A stretch of DNA of 64,000 nt from Paenibacillus periandrae (GTDB taxonomy: Bacteria > Bacillota > Bacilli > Paenibacillales > NBRC-103111), in assembly GCF_022458865.1 (NCBI RefSeq), contig NZ_JAJNMU010000005.1, forward strand, positions 62,001 to 126,000, written 5' to 3'. A program made the translations under genes and the position numbers. The notes under the pieces were generated by a model. That model made no database searches. It was given only the letters and a program-made list of their open reading frames with translations, and was not told where the DNA came from. Positions 1 to 8,116 of the stretch are shown here, piece after piece; position 1 is the stretch's first letter, and each line of letters starts with the position of its first letter.

Positions 1-87
1 ACGCACTGCAGATTCATGCTGAAACATCTCATCGTAAAAGGATTCCAGCGGATACGGAGTATGGTGAGACCGATTGGCTAGCGTCAT
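1..87 (-). CDS. N-terminal tip of a possible circularly permuted ATP-grasp protein (partial)
   Basis: A reading frame on the minus strand starts at an ATG at 87 and runs off the window edge without a stop, giving 29 codons. An in-frame TGA lies seven codons upstream, so this ATG is the first possible one. The visible peptide contains YPLESFYDEMF followed by SAVR. That resembles the opening of circularly permuted ATP-grasp proteins (DUF404/407 type), where a Y-D-E-M-F motif precedes a V-R-P-H-Y motif. The ribosome site is weak (CGGGA), and only 29 residues are visible, so the family call is recognition from memory of a short motif. It could also be a chance frame. Confidence 0.4.
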   Translation of the reverse strand, partial: MTLANRSHHTPYPLESFYDEMFQHESAVR

Positions 88-324
88 GCGATGTCCCGGT
101 TTTGCTCAGCCATGAATTGACCTACAAAACCAGTCCCCCCTCTCAAATTTTTAATAAATGACAGTATAAATAACATATAAAGATAGATTAATCACTAATT
201 TCCGAATATTTAACAGGTTTATACAGTTTATCATACGCTTAGAGCTAAATTATGTCAATATACATAACATTAAATTAACAGATTTTTTACCTTGATTTGT
301 ATTACTTTACATGTGCCTTCGCAG
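88..324. other. AT-rich intergenic region
   Basis: No open frame with a ribosome site is visible. The stretch from about 150 to 300 is strongly AT-rich and probably holds the promoter of the leftward partial gene. I cannot assign -35/-10 boxes with confidence. Confidence 0.5.
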
Positions 325-372
325 AAAAAAAGCATGCCCGCTTATCCCGATTGTCAGGAATAAGCGGCATGC
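325..372 (-). terminator. intrinsic terminator of the chemotaxis receptor gene
   Basis: GCATGCCCGCTTATCC (332-347) pairs with GGAATAAGCGGCATGC (357-372) with about one mismatch. The A-run at 325-331 becomes a U-run after the stem on the minus strand, so it terminates leftward transcription from the gene ending at 405. Confidence 0.85.
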
Positions 373-404
373 CCGCGTATCTTACACATGTAGCCAATGC
401 TACC

Positions 405-2615
405 CTATTTACGTCGAGTCTCTGTAAGACGAAATTGATTAACCAGCTGCTGGAGGAAATCGGTAATGACCTCCACATAGTTAGAGGTATGGCGAACGTT
501 AACAATATCCATCAACAGCTCCTGTACCTTACCTTCCACCTCTGTCGATATTTTGCGATTTTCCATGCTGACGTTGGCGATTTTCTCCATTAGCCCTACC
601 ACTTCATCAACTACCTGTGTTTTTTGCTCATCTTCAGCATTGGCACCACTCAATATTTGCGAAGCCGCCGCAACAAGCTGCGTACCTTCTTGCACTACCA
701 GCGTACCTTCCTCCATCGAGGCAAAGGCTTCCTTCGCATTTTTGTATATGAGCTGAACCGTTTCATTAATCTCCTCTGTAGATTGGCGTGTCCGATCGGC
801 CAGCTTACGAATTTCCCCGGCCACAACCGCGAAGCCCTTGCCATGCTCCCCTACTCGCGCCGCTTCAATAGAAGCATTCAGCGATAGCAGATTGGTTTGG
901 CTGGAAATTTCCTCAATGACCTGCAGAACGCTGCGAATTTGCTGAGTCGTTTCCATGAACGTCACGATAGTTCGGTTCGTTTCCGCTACTTTATTGGAAA
1001 TTTGCCCCATCTTCTCGCCAATTCGCTCTACTTCCGTATGAGCAACAGTAATTTGCTCAGAGGCTTTGATTTCCAGAGCCCGCAAGGTTCCCTGCATATC
1101 CCCGACAACATCCTTGGCAATATCGATATCCTTCAGCTGGCGGCGAATACTTCGAATCATGTCATGAATAATCCCGCTCATACGCTCGGTAGAGCCTTCC
1201 GTACTGACGGTCGATTGATGCAATACTTGCTGACTCGACAGCACTTCTGTGGCCGCGCGCTTCACCTGCAGCATGATCCCCTCCAGAGAGTCGATCATGT
1301 TATTGATCCACATAGCCAGCTCCTTGGTCTCATCATGCGCAAATTGCCCGTGATCAAGCCGTTGTGTCAGATCACCCTTGCCTTCAGCGTTGATGCGAAT
1401 AAATTGGCTGATTTTTTGCAAATTATCCACGACTGGACTGGCCGCCTTCTTGTGCAGTGTAGCCATGACGATACAGCCGTACAATAAGTTAAACACAGCC
1501 ATAATACCAGCAGCTGCGAGCGTCGGCAGCTGTCCAAATAACACGGTTATCAGCACTGTCGACAGAGCTGCATATCCAATAAGCAGCGGAACCTGCAGCC
1601 GGATCATTTTCCAGCGAACACTGCGAATCCGGTAAACTTCCTCCAAATCCCCTTCGCACATCATTCCCCACACATCCGGACAATGCGGAAGCTGAAAGGT
1701 CACGCCTTTTCCTATGACAGGGATGTGCCTATAATCGGAGTATCCAGGGAACGCCACAAACAAATTGCTGCCATTGGCGATTGTGTTGGCTACGCCGGGA
1801 TGCAGCTTGCCCGTGGCCGGGTCCGTGAACATTATTTCCAGCTCCGTATGCTCCTTAACTGAAACCGTACCCCAATTCGTTGTAACACCATCCTTCAAAT
1901 TCTCTCCATGGGTAAATGTGCGATCTTCAAAGCGACTTCGAGACAGCGCTGTACCCGGTGCAATCCGTTTATTCAAACCTGGACGCGCCATAAATATGTA
2001 ATTATCTCCGGAATCCGGGTAGACATGTCCTGATTCCCGCTGTATCAGGTCGCCGATTACATCATTGGGAACTCTGCCACATAACGCCCCCATCCAAATC
2101 CCCCCTTTGATGATGGGGACGATATACAAGAGCGTCATTTTGTCATGGAAAGCAGAGGTGCTTGGACCGATCTCCAAGGTCAACGGATCAGCAAACGGTC
2201 CATATAGACATTTACTGCCTGTTTGCGTATATTCAAGACCTGCCGAAATCACGCTGCCCGCACCATATCGGACACCTGTATGTGCAGAATGTGATGAAAA
2301 TACCACTGTTGCTTGCTCATCCAGCAAAAAGATTTCGGATAAATCCATTGCTCTGCTGCGAGCTGCCGCAAACAGCTTGTCCATCGACAAAGCCCATCGC
2401 TCCACAGATTGGGTCCGATCTTCATCTATAAGCTTCATTTGCTCCAGCAGCCGTTCCAGATGAGACCAATATTCGACTGTCCAGCTTGTTAACAGCTCTT
2501 TACGCGTGTGAGCTATGCCTTCAAATATATCCTCCACATCCGCTTTTAACTCCCGATTCAATCGATAGGACCACCAGAGCGGCAAACCATTTTTAAATCC
2601 CAGCCAATCAAACAT
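405..2615 (-). CDS. methyl-accepting chemotaxis protein with an N-terminal sensor lacking a leading membrane segment
   Basis: This is a chemoreceptor-type signalling protein of about 736 residues that should feed CheA/CheW. The C-terminal half has the conserved hairpin-tip sequence ([20 protein letters not shown], then [13 protein letters not shown]), preceded by a HAMP-like helix region. Unusually, the first ~340 residues carry no hydrophobic N-terminal anchor. The only two membrane segments sit together at about 342-360 and 365-387. That would leave the long sensor region cytoplasmic, whereas classical receptors place it outside between two distant segments. I chose the ATG at 2615 because GGGGGAGAGG lies just upstream; 16 more residues are open upstream without a ribosome site. 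It is transcribed alone, with its own terminator downstream. The ligand is unknown. Confidence 0.9.
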   Translation of the reverse strand: MFDWLGFKNGLPLWWSYRLNRELKADVEDIFEGIAHTRKELLTSWTVEYWSHLERLLEQMKLIDEDRTQSVERWALSMDKLFAAARSRAMDLSEIFLLDEQATVVFSSHSAHTGVRYGAGSVISAGLEYTQTGSKCLYGPFADPLTLEIGPSTSAFHDKMTLLYIVPIIKGGIWMGALCGRVPNDVIGDLIQRESGHVYPDSGDNYIFMARPGLNKRIAPGTALSRSRFEDRTFTHGENLKDGVTTNWGTVSVKEHTELEIMFTDPATGKLHPGVANTIANGSNLFVAFPGYSDYRHIPVIGKGVTFQLPHCPDVWGMMCEGDLEEVYRIRSVRWKMIRLQVPLLIGYAALSTVLITVLFGQLPTLAAAGIMAVFNLLYGCIVMATLHKKAASPVVDNLQKISQFIRINAEGKGDLTQRLDHGQFAHDETKELAMWINNMIDSLEGIMLQVKRAATEVLSSQQVLHQSTVSTEGSTERMSGIIHDMIRSIRRQLKDIDIAKDVVGDMQGTLRALEIKASEQITVAHTEVERIGEKMGQISNKVAETNRTIVTFMETTQQIRSVLQVIEEISSQTNLLSLNASIEAARVGEHGKGFAVVAGEIRKLADRTRQSTEEINETVQLIYKNAKEAFASMEEGTLVVQEGTQLVAAASQILSGANAEDEQKTQVVDEVVGLMEKIANVSMENRKISTEVEGKVQELLMDIVNVRHTSNYVEVITDFLQQLVNQFRLTETRRK

Positions 2616-2805
2616 AAGCCTCTCCCCCGTCCTTTGAAATCTACGCGACTTAAGTGTTAACAATTATAACACATAGGCTGGATAGATGTGAGACCTATTT
2701 CCTATTTTCAACCATTTTTATATGTATTTTCGTGTAATTTGTGAGGTATAATACCGTGATCGGAGTCAAAAAATGCTCAAAACACGTACAATATGCAGAA
2801 ACATG

Positions 2806-2842
2806 CAAAAAAAGCACCCTCCCTATACAGGAAGAGTGCTTC
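2806..2842 (-). terminator. intrinsic terminator of the gal operon
   Basis: AGCACCCTCCC (2813-2823) pairs with GGAAGAGTGCT (2830-2840) with a wobble or mismatch. An A-run before the stem gives U's on the minus strand, 24 nt downstream of the galT stop. Confidence 0.8.
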
Positions 2843-2865
2843 TACTATCATTGTAACTTCTAATA

Positions 2866-4461
2866 TCATTGAAAACCTAACGTCGCAAGGAAGGCTTTAA
2901 AGCCCTTTAGTCCTGCTTCGTCACGCTTATATACCCCTGCATCCCTCAGCACTGCGGCGAACTTGTCACCTACAGCTGTTTGCAGCACCTGCTTGGCCGT
3001 ATCTGCAGGCATCGCCGTTCCATGAGTCTCCAGCAATTCACGAATCCAAGCACAGTGCTTATACAGCAAATGCTCTGGATATTCGGTTATCTGTTCATCA
3101 AAGGCAAGCTCACCGGTCAATATGTGTTCCAACAGTGCGAGCTCCTCCTGTAGCCGTCCCGGCAGTACTGCGAGTCCCATCACTTCGATTAACCCGATAT
3201 TTTCTTTTTTGACATGATGAAGCTCCTTGTGAGGATGGAAGATTCCGTCCGGATGCTCGTCACTGGTTCTGTTATTGCGGAGCACCAGGTCAAGCTCATA
3301 TTCGTTACGCTCATTATTTCGTGCGATAGGCGTCACCGTATTATGGGGAATCGGGTTGTCTTGTTCAGTCTCAGTAAAGGCGATAATGTCATGATTCGGA
3401 TCGCTGTAACCCTTCCATTCGTTCAGAATTGTATCTGCAAGCTTAAGGAGCAGCAGCTTGTTATGACCCGATATGCGAATCACTGACATTGGCCATTTCA
3501 CGATTCCGAGCCGCACGTTAGGGTATTCAGGATGGGTGAAGCTGTGCTCGACCGGCGCCTTTTCCATCGCAAACCGATGTCTGCCTCCCTGAAAATGATC
3601 ATGGTTCAGAATAGAGCCGCCAACGATAGGCAAGTCCGCATTGGAACCAATAAAGTAATGAGGAAATTGATCAATAAAATCGAACAGTCGGTAAAAGGTC
3701 GCCATCGACATTTTCATAGGCCGATGCTCTTGATCAAAAATAATGCTGTGCTCATTGTAATACACATATGGCGAGTACTGAAAGTACCAAGGGTCTCCGT
3801 CGAGCTTGAGCGGAATCACACGCAAATTTTGACGGGCCGGATGATTCAGCCTTCCGGGATAACCGACATTATCGATACAAAGCAGGCACTTCGGGTAATC
3901 ACTTTGCGGCACATTTTTGAGCATTGCAATTTCCTTCGGATCCTTCTCCGGTTTTGACAAGTTAATTGTAATTTCCAGATCTCCATATTCGGTTGGCGAT
4001 AGCCAATATTGATTACGGGCAATACGGTCCACACGAATATAGTTGGAATCGATACATTGTTTGTAAAAAGCGGCTGTTGCCTGCGTGGCGCCATTCAGCT
4101 TGGCTGTCTTCCAGAAGGCACTTGCCACCTGCGATTGGCGTGGCATCAGAAAACCCATGATGCGGGCGTCCAGCAGATCGCGCAGCGTTGTGTTGTTATC
4201 CGCTATAATTCCGGCAGCAGCAGCATAATCCAGCAGCGGCTCCAGCAGCTCCACGACTTTGGTAGTCGTCGTCGGCTCTACTTCGCCACTGTAAGGCTCA
4301 TCCAGACGCAGCAGCTCCAGCAGTGAATTACGCGCAGCGTAGCAATCGAGCGGCTCCAGTAGCTCCTCCCTGACAGCAAAGCCCAGCAGCTGCTCCACTG
4401 CATAAGCCACCGCTTGAAGATCTTGTTTAGTTCCTTGCTTTACTTGAATCTGTTCTTCCAC
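2866..4461 (-). CDS. galT: UDP-glucose--hexose-1-phosphate uridylyltransferase (class II GalT)
   Basis: GalT exchanges UMP between UDP-glucose and galactose-1-phosphate, giving glucose-1-phosphate and UDP-galactose in the Leloir pathway; it is cytosolic. The protein has 531 residues, close to the ~500-residue Firmicute (class II) form and much longer than the E. coli type. The active-site region NHDHFQGG, with its paired histidines, lies near residue 290. Translation starts at a GTG at 4461, seven bases after AGGAGGAA. The gene follows galE by 32 nt and is the last gene of a galK-galE-galT operon, ending at the hairpin near 2813-2840. The family and role are secure from the whole-length match and the neighbours. 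Confidence 0.95.
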   Translation of the reverse strand: MEEQIQVKQGTKQDLQAVAYAVEQLLGFAVREELLEPLDCYAARNSLLELLRLDEPYSGEVEPTTTTKVVELLEPLLDYAAAAGIIADNNTTLRDLLDARIMGFLMPRQSQVASAFWKTAKLNGATQATAAFYKQCIDSNYIRVDRIARNQYWLSPTEYGDLEITINLSKPEKDPKEIAMLKNVPQSDYPKCLLCIDNVGYPGRLNHPARQNLRVIPLKLDGDPWYFQYSPYVYYNEHSIIFDQEHRPMKMSMATFYRLFDFIDQFPHYFIGSNADLPIVGGSILNHDHFQGGRHRFAMEKAPVEHSFTHPEYPNVRLGIVKWPMSVIRISGHNKLLLLKLADTILNEWKGYSDPNHDIIAFTETEQDNPIPHNTVTPIARNNERNEYELDLVLRNNRTSDEHPDGIFHPHKELHHVKKENIGLIEVMGLAVLPGRLQEELALLEHILTGELAFDEQITEYPEHLLYKHCAWIRELLETHGTAMPADTAKQVLQTAVGDKFAAVLRDAGVYKRDEAGLKGFKAFLATLGFQ

Positions 4462-4493
4462 AGTCTATTTCCTCCTGTTTCTCTATGCCGACT

Positions 4494-5480
4494 TTATTTC
4501 GCGTAGCCGCCAGGATGGTTTTGATGCCAGGTCCATGCTGTTTCTATGATCTGCTTGAGTTGATCGTGCTTCGGCTTCCAACCGAGCTCAGCACGAGCGC
4601 GCTCCGATGAGGCTACAAGCGCAGCCGGATCACCGGAACGACGCGCTTCGACAACAGCCGGAATCGGATGACCGGTCACTTCACGAGCAATATCGATGAC
4701 TTCCTTAACCGAGAACCCTGTACCATTACCGAGATTATATACACTGCTCTCTCCGCCATTGCGCAGCTTTTCTACCGCCAATATGTGGGCGTCAGCCAAG
4801 TCTGTTACATGAATATAATCACGGATACACGTACCATCAGAGGTAGCGTAATCATCACCAAATATCGAAATATGTGGACGTTGGCCCAGAGCCACCTGCA
4901 AAATAATCGGAATCAGATGTGTCTCCGGCGTGTGGTCCTCGCCAATACGGCCGCTCGCATGAGCACCAGCCGCGTTAAAGTAGCGCAGGGACACAAATTT
5001 AATTTGATGAGCTGTGTCAAACCATCGCATCATTTTTTCCATAGCCAGCTTCGTCTCGCCGTACGTATTCGTCGGAAGGGTACGGTCGCTTTCGAGGATA
5101 GGTACATTTTCCGGCTCTCCGTAGGTTGCCGCAGTCGAGGAAAAGACGATTTTTTTGACGCCGTATTCGTTCATTTTCTCAAGCAGACATAATGTACCGA
5201 ATACATTGTTTTGATAATATTTTGCCGGGTTCTGCATGCTTTCGCCCACTAAAGAATGAGCGGCGAAATGGATGACGGCCTCGATCTGATTGTCCCGGAA
5301 CACAGTGTCCATAAACGCTGCGTCACGAATATCTCCTTCATACAGCTTGCCACCCAAAACCGCTTCCCGGTGTCCCTGCTGCAAATTGTCGACCACGACT
5401 ACTTCTTCGTTACGTGCAAGCAGCTCGGCTACGGCATGGGATCCGATGTAGCCGGCTCCGCCTGTTACTAATATCGCCAT
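4494..5480 (-). CDS. galE: UDP-glucose 4-epimerase
   Basis: GalE interconverts UDP-galactose and UDP-glucose with bound NAD+, regenerating the UDP-sugar used by GalT. The 328-residue length matches the extended short-chain dehydrogenase family. The N-terminal nucleotide-binding motif GGAGYIGSH begins near residue 7. A Ser-Ser-Thr segment (FSSTAATYGEP) is followed by the catalytic Y-x-x-x-K as YGETK near residue 140. The ATG is preceded by AAGGAGGA. It is the middle gene of galK-galE-galT. The 248-bp gap to galK is unusually long for an operon and contains the structured element at 5529-5684. Confidence 0.96.
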   Translation of the reverse strand: MAILVTGGAGYIGSHAVAELLARNEEVVVVDNLQQGHREAVLGGKLYEGDIRDAAFMDTVFRDNQIEAVIHFAAHSLVGESMQNPAKYYQNNVFGTLCLLEKMNEYGVKKIVFSSTAATYGEPENVPILESDRTLPTNTYGETKLAMEKMMRWFDTAHQIKFVSLRYFNAAGAHASGRIGEDHTPETHLIPIILQVALGQRPHISIFGDDYATSDGTCIRDYIHVTDLADAHILAVEKLRNGGESSVYNLGNGTGFSVKEVIDIAREVTGHPIPAVVEARRSGDPAALVASSERARAELGWKPKHDQLKQIIETAWTWHQNHPGGYAK

Positions 5481-5528
5481 TATAGTTCCTCCTTAAAATT
5501 AAGTGAAAAAAATTATCCTATAAGGGCA

Positions 5529-5684
5529 GATGAATTCGAGCCGCTGTGCGGACGAAGTATGCCTACGATCGCTGTTGTTCATGGATTTCTTGATTGTATA
5601 AGATATTTAGAGGGAGAAATCCATGAACAATGGCGAACGCTTCGCTTATCCAGAACAGATCGTCCGCTCCGCTTTTGATTCATC
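5529..5684 (+). repeat. dispersed structured element, copy A (terminal inverted repeats plus apical hairpin)
   Basis: The outer stem is GATGAAT (5529-5535) with ATTCATC (5678-5684). The second stem is GCGGACGA (5548-5555) with TCGTCCGC (5660-5667). The apical stem, TTGTTCATGGATTTCT (5575-5590) with 5615-5630, is a perfect 16 bp closing a 24-nt loop. The same architecture and near-identical loop recur at 54197-54391 with different, compensating stem bases. A small extra hairpin, GCGAA-CGC-TTCGC, lies at 5633-5645. The copy sits between galK and galE, and its matching strand is antisense to operon transcription. It could be a MITE- or REP-like element or a structured RNA. Strand is assigned by alignment to copy B. 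Confidence 0.85.
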
Positions 5685-5728
5685 TGCTGCGCAAGTGTTA
5701 CTACAAAGAAATAACTAACTACGAGTCA

Positions 5729-6904
5729 TCACTCCGTAATTTCTTTTACGCCATCGCCAATCGTACATACGTAGAAATCGGCAATCAAGCCGGTTTTTTC
5801 CTTATAATTCTTGCCTACCTGGTCAATAAAGGTATCCACGCTATCCTCATGCACAAGAGAAACTGTACAACCGCCGAAGCCCGCCCCGGTCATTCTTGAA
5901 CCGAGCACACCTGGCACCTTCAACGCTTCCTCGACCATCGTATCCAGCTCCAGGCCAGTCACTTCATACAGATCGCGAAGCGAATTGTGGGAGCCAATCA
6001 TCAGCTGCCCAAAGGCTTCCAGATCACCCTTCTCCAGCACTTTCATCGATTCCAGTACACGATGAATTTCTTCAACTACATGCTGCGCACGTCTGCGTAC
6101 GGTTTCATCGGTAATCAGGTGCTGGTACTCATTAAATTGCTCCAGCGTCAGTTGACCCAGCAGCGTCAGCTGAGGGAACTGGCCTTGCAAATCAGCAACC
6201 GCCTGCTCGCATTGAGAGCGCCTTTCGTTATACGCTGAATCGACAAGCCCACGTTTTTTGTTCGTGTTTCCGATAACCAGCTTATAGGCACCACTGTCAA
6301 ACGGCACATGCTTGTACTCCAACGTATCGCACATTAACAGAATGGCGTGATCCTGCTTACCCATAGCTACGGCAAATTGATCCATAATCCCGCAGTTTAC
6401 ACCCATAAATTGATTTTCCGCTCTCTGGGACAGCAGCGCGATCTTCACTTTATCCGTCGGTTGGCCTTCCAGTGTTAACAAGGCATACGCGGTAACAACC
6501 TCAATCGAGGCGGATGAGGATAGGCCAGAGCCATTCGGGATTGCACCGCTATATAAAATATCATAGCCGCCAATCTCAATTCCCTGCTGCTGCAATTGGT
6601 CAATAATCCCCTTTGGATAGTTGATCCAGTCGTCTGCCTTGTCGAATACAATACCTTGAATGGAAATATGTTTGTGTTCAGGGAAATTCGTTGACGCAAA
6701 ACCGAGCTGTCCATCCTGTCTTTTGCGAACCAGCATCGTCGTTCCGAAAGTAAGTGCAGCAGGAAATACGTAACCGCCGTTATAATCCGTATGCTCGCCT
6801 ATGAGATTAACTCTGCCAGGAGCACGGAATACTCGGATAGCTTCATCGTCTTCACCGAATTTTTCAACAAATATACGTTTCAATGCTTGTAAGTCTGCCA
6901 TCAT
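5729..6904 (-). CDS. galK: galactokinase
   Basis: GalK phosphorylates galactose with ATP to galactose-1-phosphate, the entry step of the Leloir pathway. It is a GHMP-family kinase. The galactokinase signature GRVNLIGEHTDYNGGY lies near the N-terminus, the ATP-binding GSGLSSSAS motif is near residue 125, and the C-terminal GAGFGGC glycine motif is near 340. I placed the start at the ATG at 6904 (a second ATG follows directly at 6901) because AGGCGGTG lies just upstream, giving 391 residues, the usual family length. A GTG-started extension to 6988 is open but lacks a convincing ribosome site. It is the first gene of the gal operon and faces a divergent AraC-type regulator. Confidence 0.95.
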   Translation of the reverse strand: MMADLQALKRIFVEKFGEDDEAIRVFRAPGRVNLIGEHTDYNGGYVFPAALTFGTTMLVRKRQDGQLGFASTNFPEHKHISIQGIVFDKADDWINYPKGIIDQLQQQGIEIGGYDILYSGAIPNGSGLSSSASIEVVTAYALLTLEGQPTDKVKIALLSQRAENQFMGVNCGIMDQFAVAMGKQDHAILLMCDTLEYKHVPFDSGAYKLVIGNTNKKRGLVDSAYNERRSQCEQAVADLQGQFPQLTLLGQLTLEQFNEYQHLITDETVRRRAQHVVEEIHRVLESMKVLEKGDLEAFGQLMIGSHNSLRDLYEVTGLELDTMVEEALKVPGVLGSRMTGAGFGGCTVSLVHEDSVDTFIDQVGKNYKEKTGLIADFYVCTIGDGVKEITE

Positions 6905-7205
6905 TACACCGCCTGTATCATATTGAGTACTTGTTGGTTCACTGCTGTCTGCTACCTCTTTAGTATACGTCTGCGCTTTCTTTTTCACTATGGAGGGATG
7001 TTAGTAGGGCATGGAAAAATGTTAGATTATTGCGCGTGTGCTAATGCTTTGGATGAGCAACTATTGTAAAATGAAAATAAAGCAGATATTCTCAGCAGCA
7101 GATCGGTACCGACCTGGACGTACTGTGCACATCGACATATCGATCAGAGCCATCCACCCTATCCTATATTGCTGTGTCCTAATCCATGAAGCGAGGGGTA
7201 ACCAA
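6905..7205. promoter_or_regulatory. divergent galK / araC-type regulator control region
   Basis: This 301-bp gap holds the promoters of galKET (leftward) and the AraC-type gene (rightward). On the minus strand a TATACT -10 box lies near 6967-6962, with a poor -35. Just upstream at 6969-6982, read on the minus strand, AGAAAGCGCAGACG matches about 9 of 14 positions of the Firmicute catabolite-responsive element, including the GAAAGCGC core. A cre site here is only an inference. A short palindrome, TCGGTACCGA, lies near 7103. Confidence 0.4.
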
Positions 7206-8075
7206 ATGACCAGTCCAATCAAACGTACGGAAAGCTACTATGTTGTTTCCAATCCGCAGCCTTCCGAGCAGGAAAATTTGGCGGTGCTGTTTACTGGCAG
7301 CAGTCAAACCAAGCCTGGACATAAGCCAGGACCCAAGGTCGTGGACTATTACCTGCTGCATTACATTCAATCAGGCTGCGGTACCTATACCTGTCAGGGA
7401 CATACGTACCAGCTTGGACAGGGCGACAGCTTCCTGATTGAGCCCGGCAAGCTGATCAGCTACGTGGCAGATGAAGCAGAGCCTTGGCATTACCGCTGGC
7501 TGGCTTTTGAAGGGAGTCAAGCAGCCCCCTTGCTCGAGAGCATTGGGCTATCCTCACAGCAGCCTGTTGTCCATACCGGCGGTAAGCGCCATATCGCGGT
7601 GATCTATCATCAAGTACAGGCTGCCTTCCAAGCCAGAGTAGCTCACGCCGGACTGAAGGCGGTTGGGTATCTTCATCTGCTATTGGCCGAATATGCACAG
7701 GCACTGCAGCCCAAGCAGCAAAGCGATCTTCATTTAACCGGCAGTGGCGAGCAGATCGCCCAGCAGGCGCTGCACTACTTATCCAGCCAATATGCAGAGC
7801 CCATAACGATTGAACTGATGGCAGAGACGCTTGGCTACAATCGCGCTTATTTGTCGACATTGTTCAAGAAGCATACGGGTCTGACACCGGTCACCTTTTT
7901 ACTGCGGCTGCGAATTGACAAGGCTCGTTTGCTGCTGCGCGAGCGCAAGGAGCTCACTGTCGAGCAGATTGCATCCTCTGTCGGCTTCCAGGACCCGCTC
8001 TATTTCTCCAAGCAATTCAAGCGGCTGTATGGGATGTCGCCAACCGATTACCGGGATGCGATGAATCGGCTGTAA
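7206..8075 (+). CDS. AraC-family transcriptional regulator, probable gal operon activator
   Basis: The protein has 289 residues. An N-terminal cupin-type sensing domain (about 20-160, with GQGDSFLIEPGKLISY) is followed by the paired helix-turn-helix of AraC proteins (about 185-285; AETLGYNRAYLSTLFKKHTG, then VGFQDPLYFSKQFKRLYG). I chose the ATG at 7206 over an open extension to 7038 because GAGGGG lies eight bases upstream and the extension lacks domain-like sequence. It is divergent from galK. By analogy with sugar operons controlled by adjacent AraC/MsmR-type proteins, it probably activates galKET in response to a galactoside; that link is inferred from position only. Confidence 0.9.
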   Translation: MTSPIKRTESYYVVSNPQPSEQENLAVLFTGSSQTKPGHKPGPKVVDYYLLHYIQSGCGTYTCQGHTYQLGQGDSFLIEPGKLISYVADEAEPWHYRWLAFEGSQAAPLLESIGLSSQQPVVHTGGKRHIAVIYHQVQAAFQARVAHAGLKAVGYLHLLLAEYAQALQPKQQSDLHLTGSGEQIAQQALHYLSSQYAEPITIELMAETLGYNRAYLSTLFKKHTGLTPVTFLLRLRIDKARLLLRERKELTVEQIASSVGFQDPLYFSKQFKRLYGMSPTDYRDAMNRL

Positions 8076-8116
8076 TCCGCGAAGGCATTGGAACCTGCTC
8101 CAAACAGCCTTATCGG

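Noticed and set aside
5630..5899. 89-codon plus-strand ORF between galE and galK
   Set aside because: It overlaps the structured element and the 3' end of galK and has no ribosome site.
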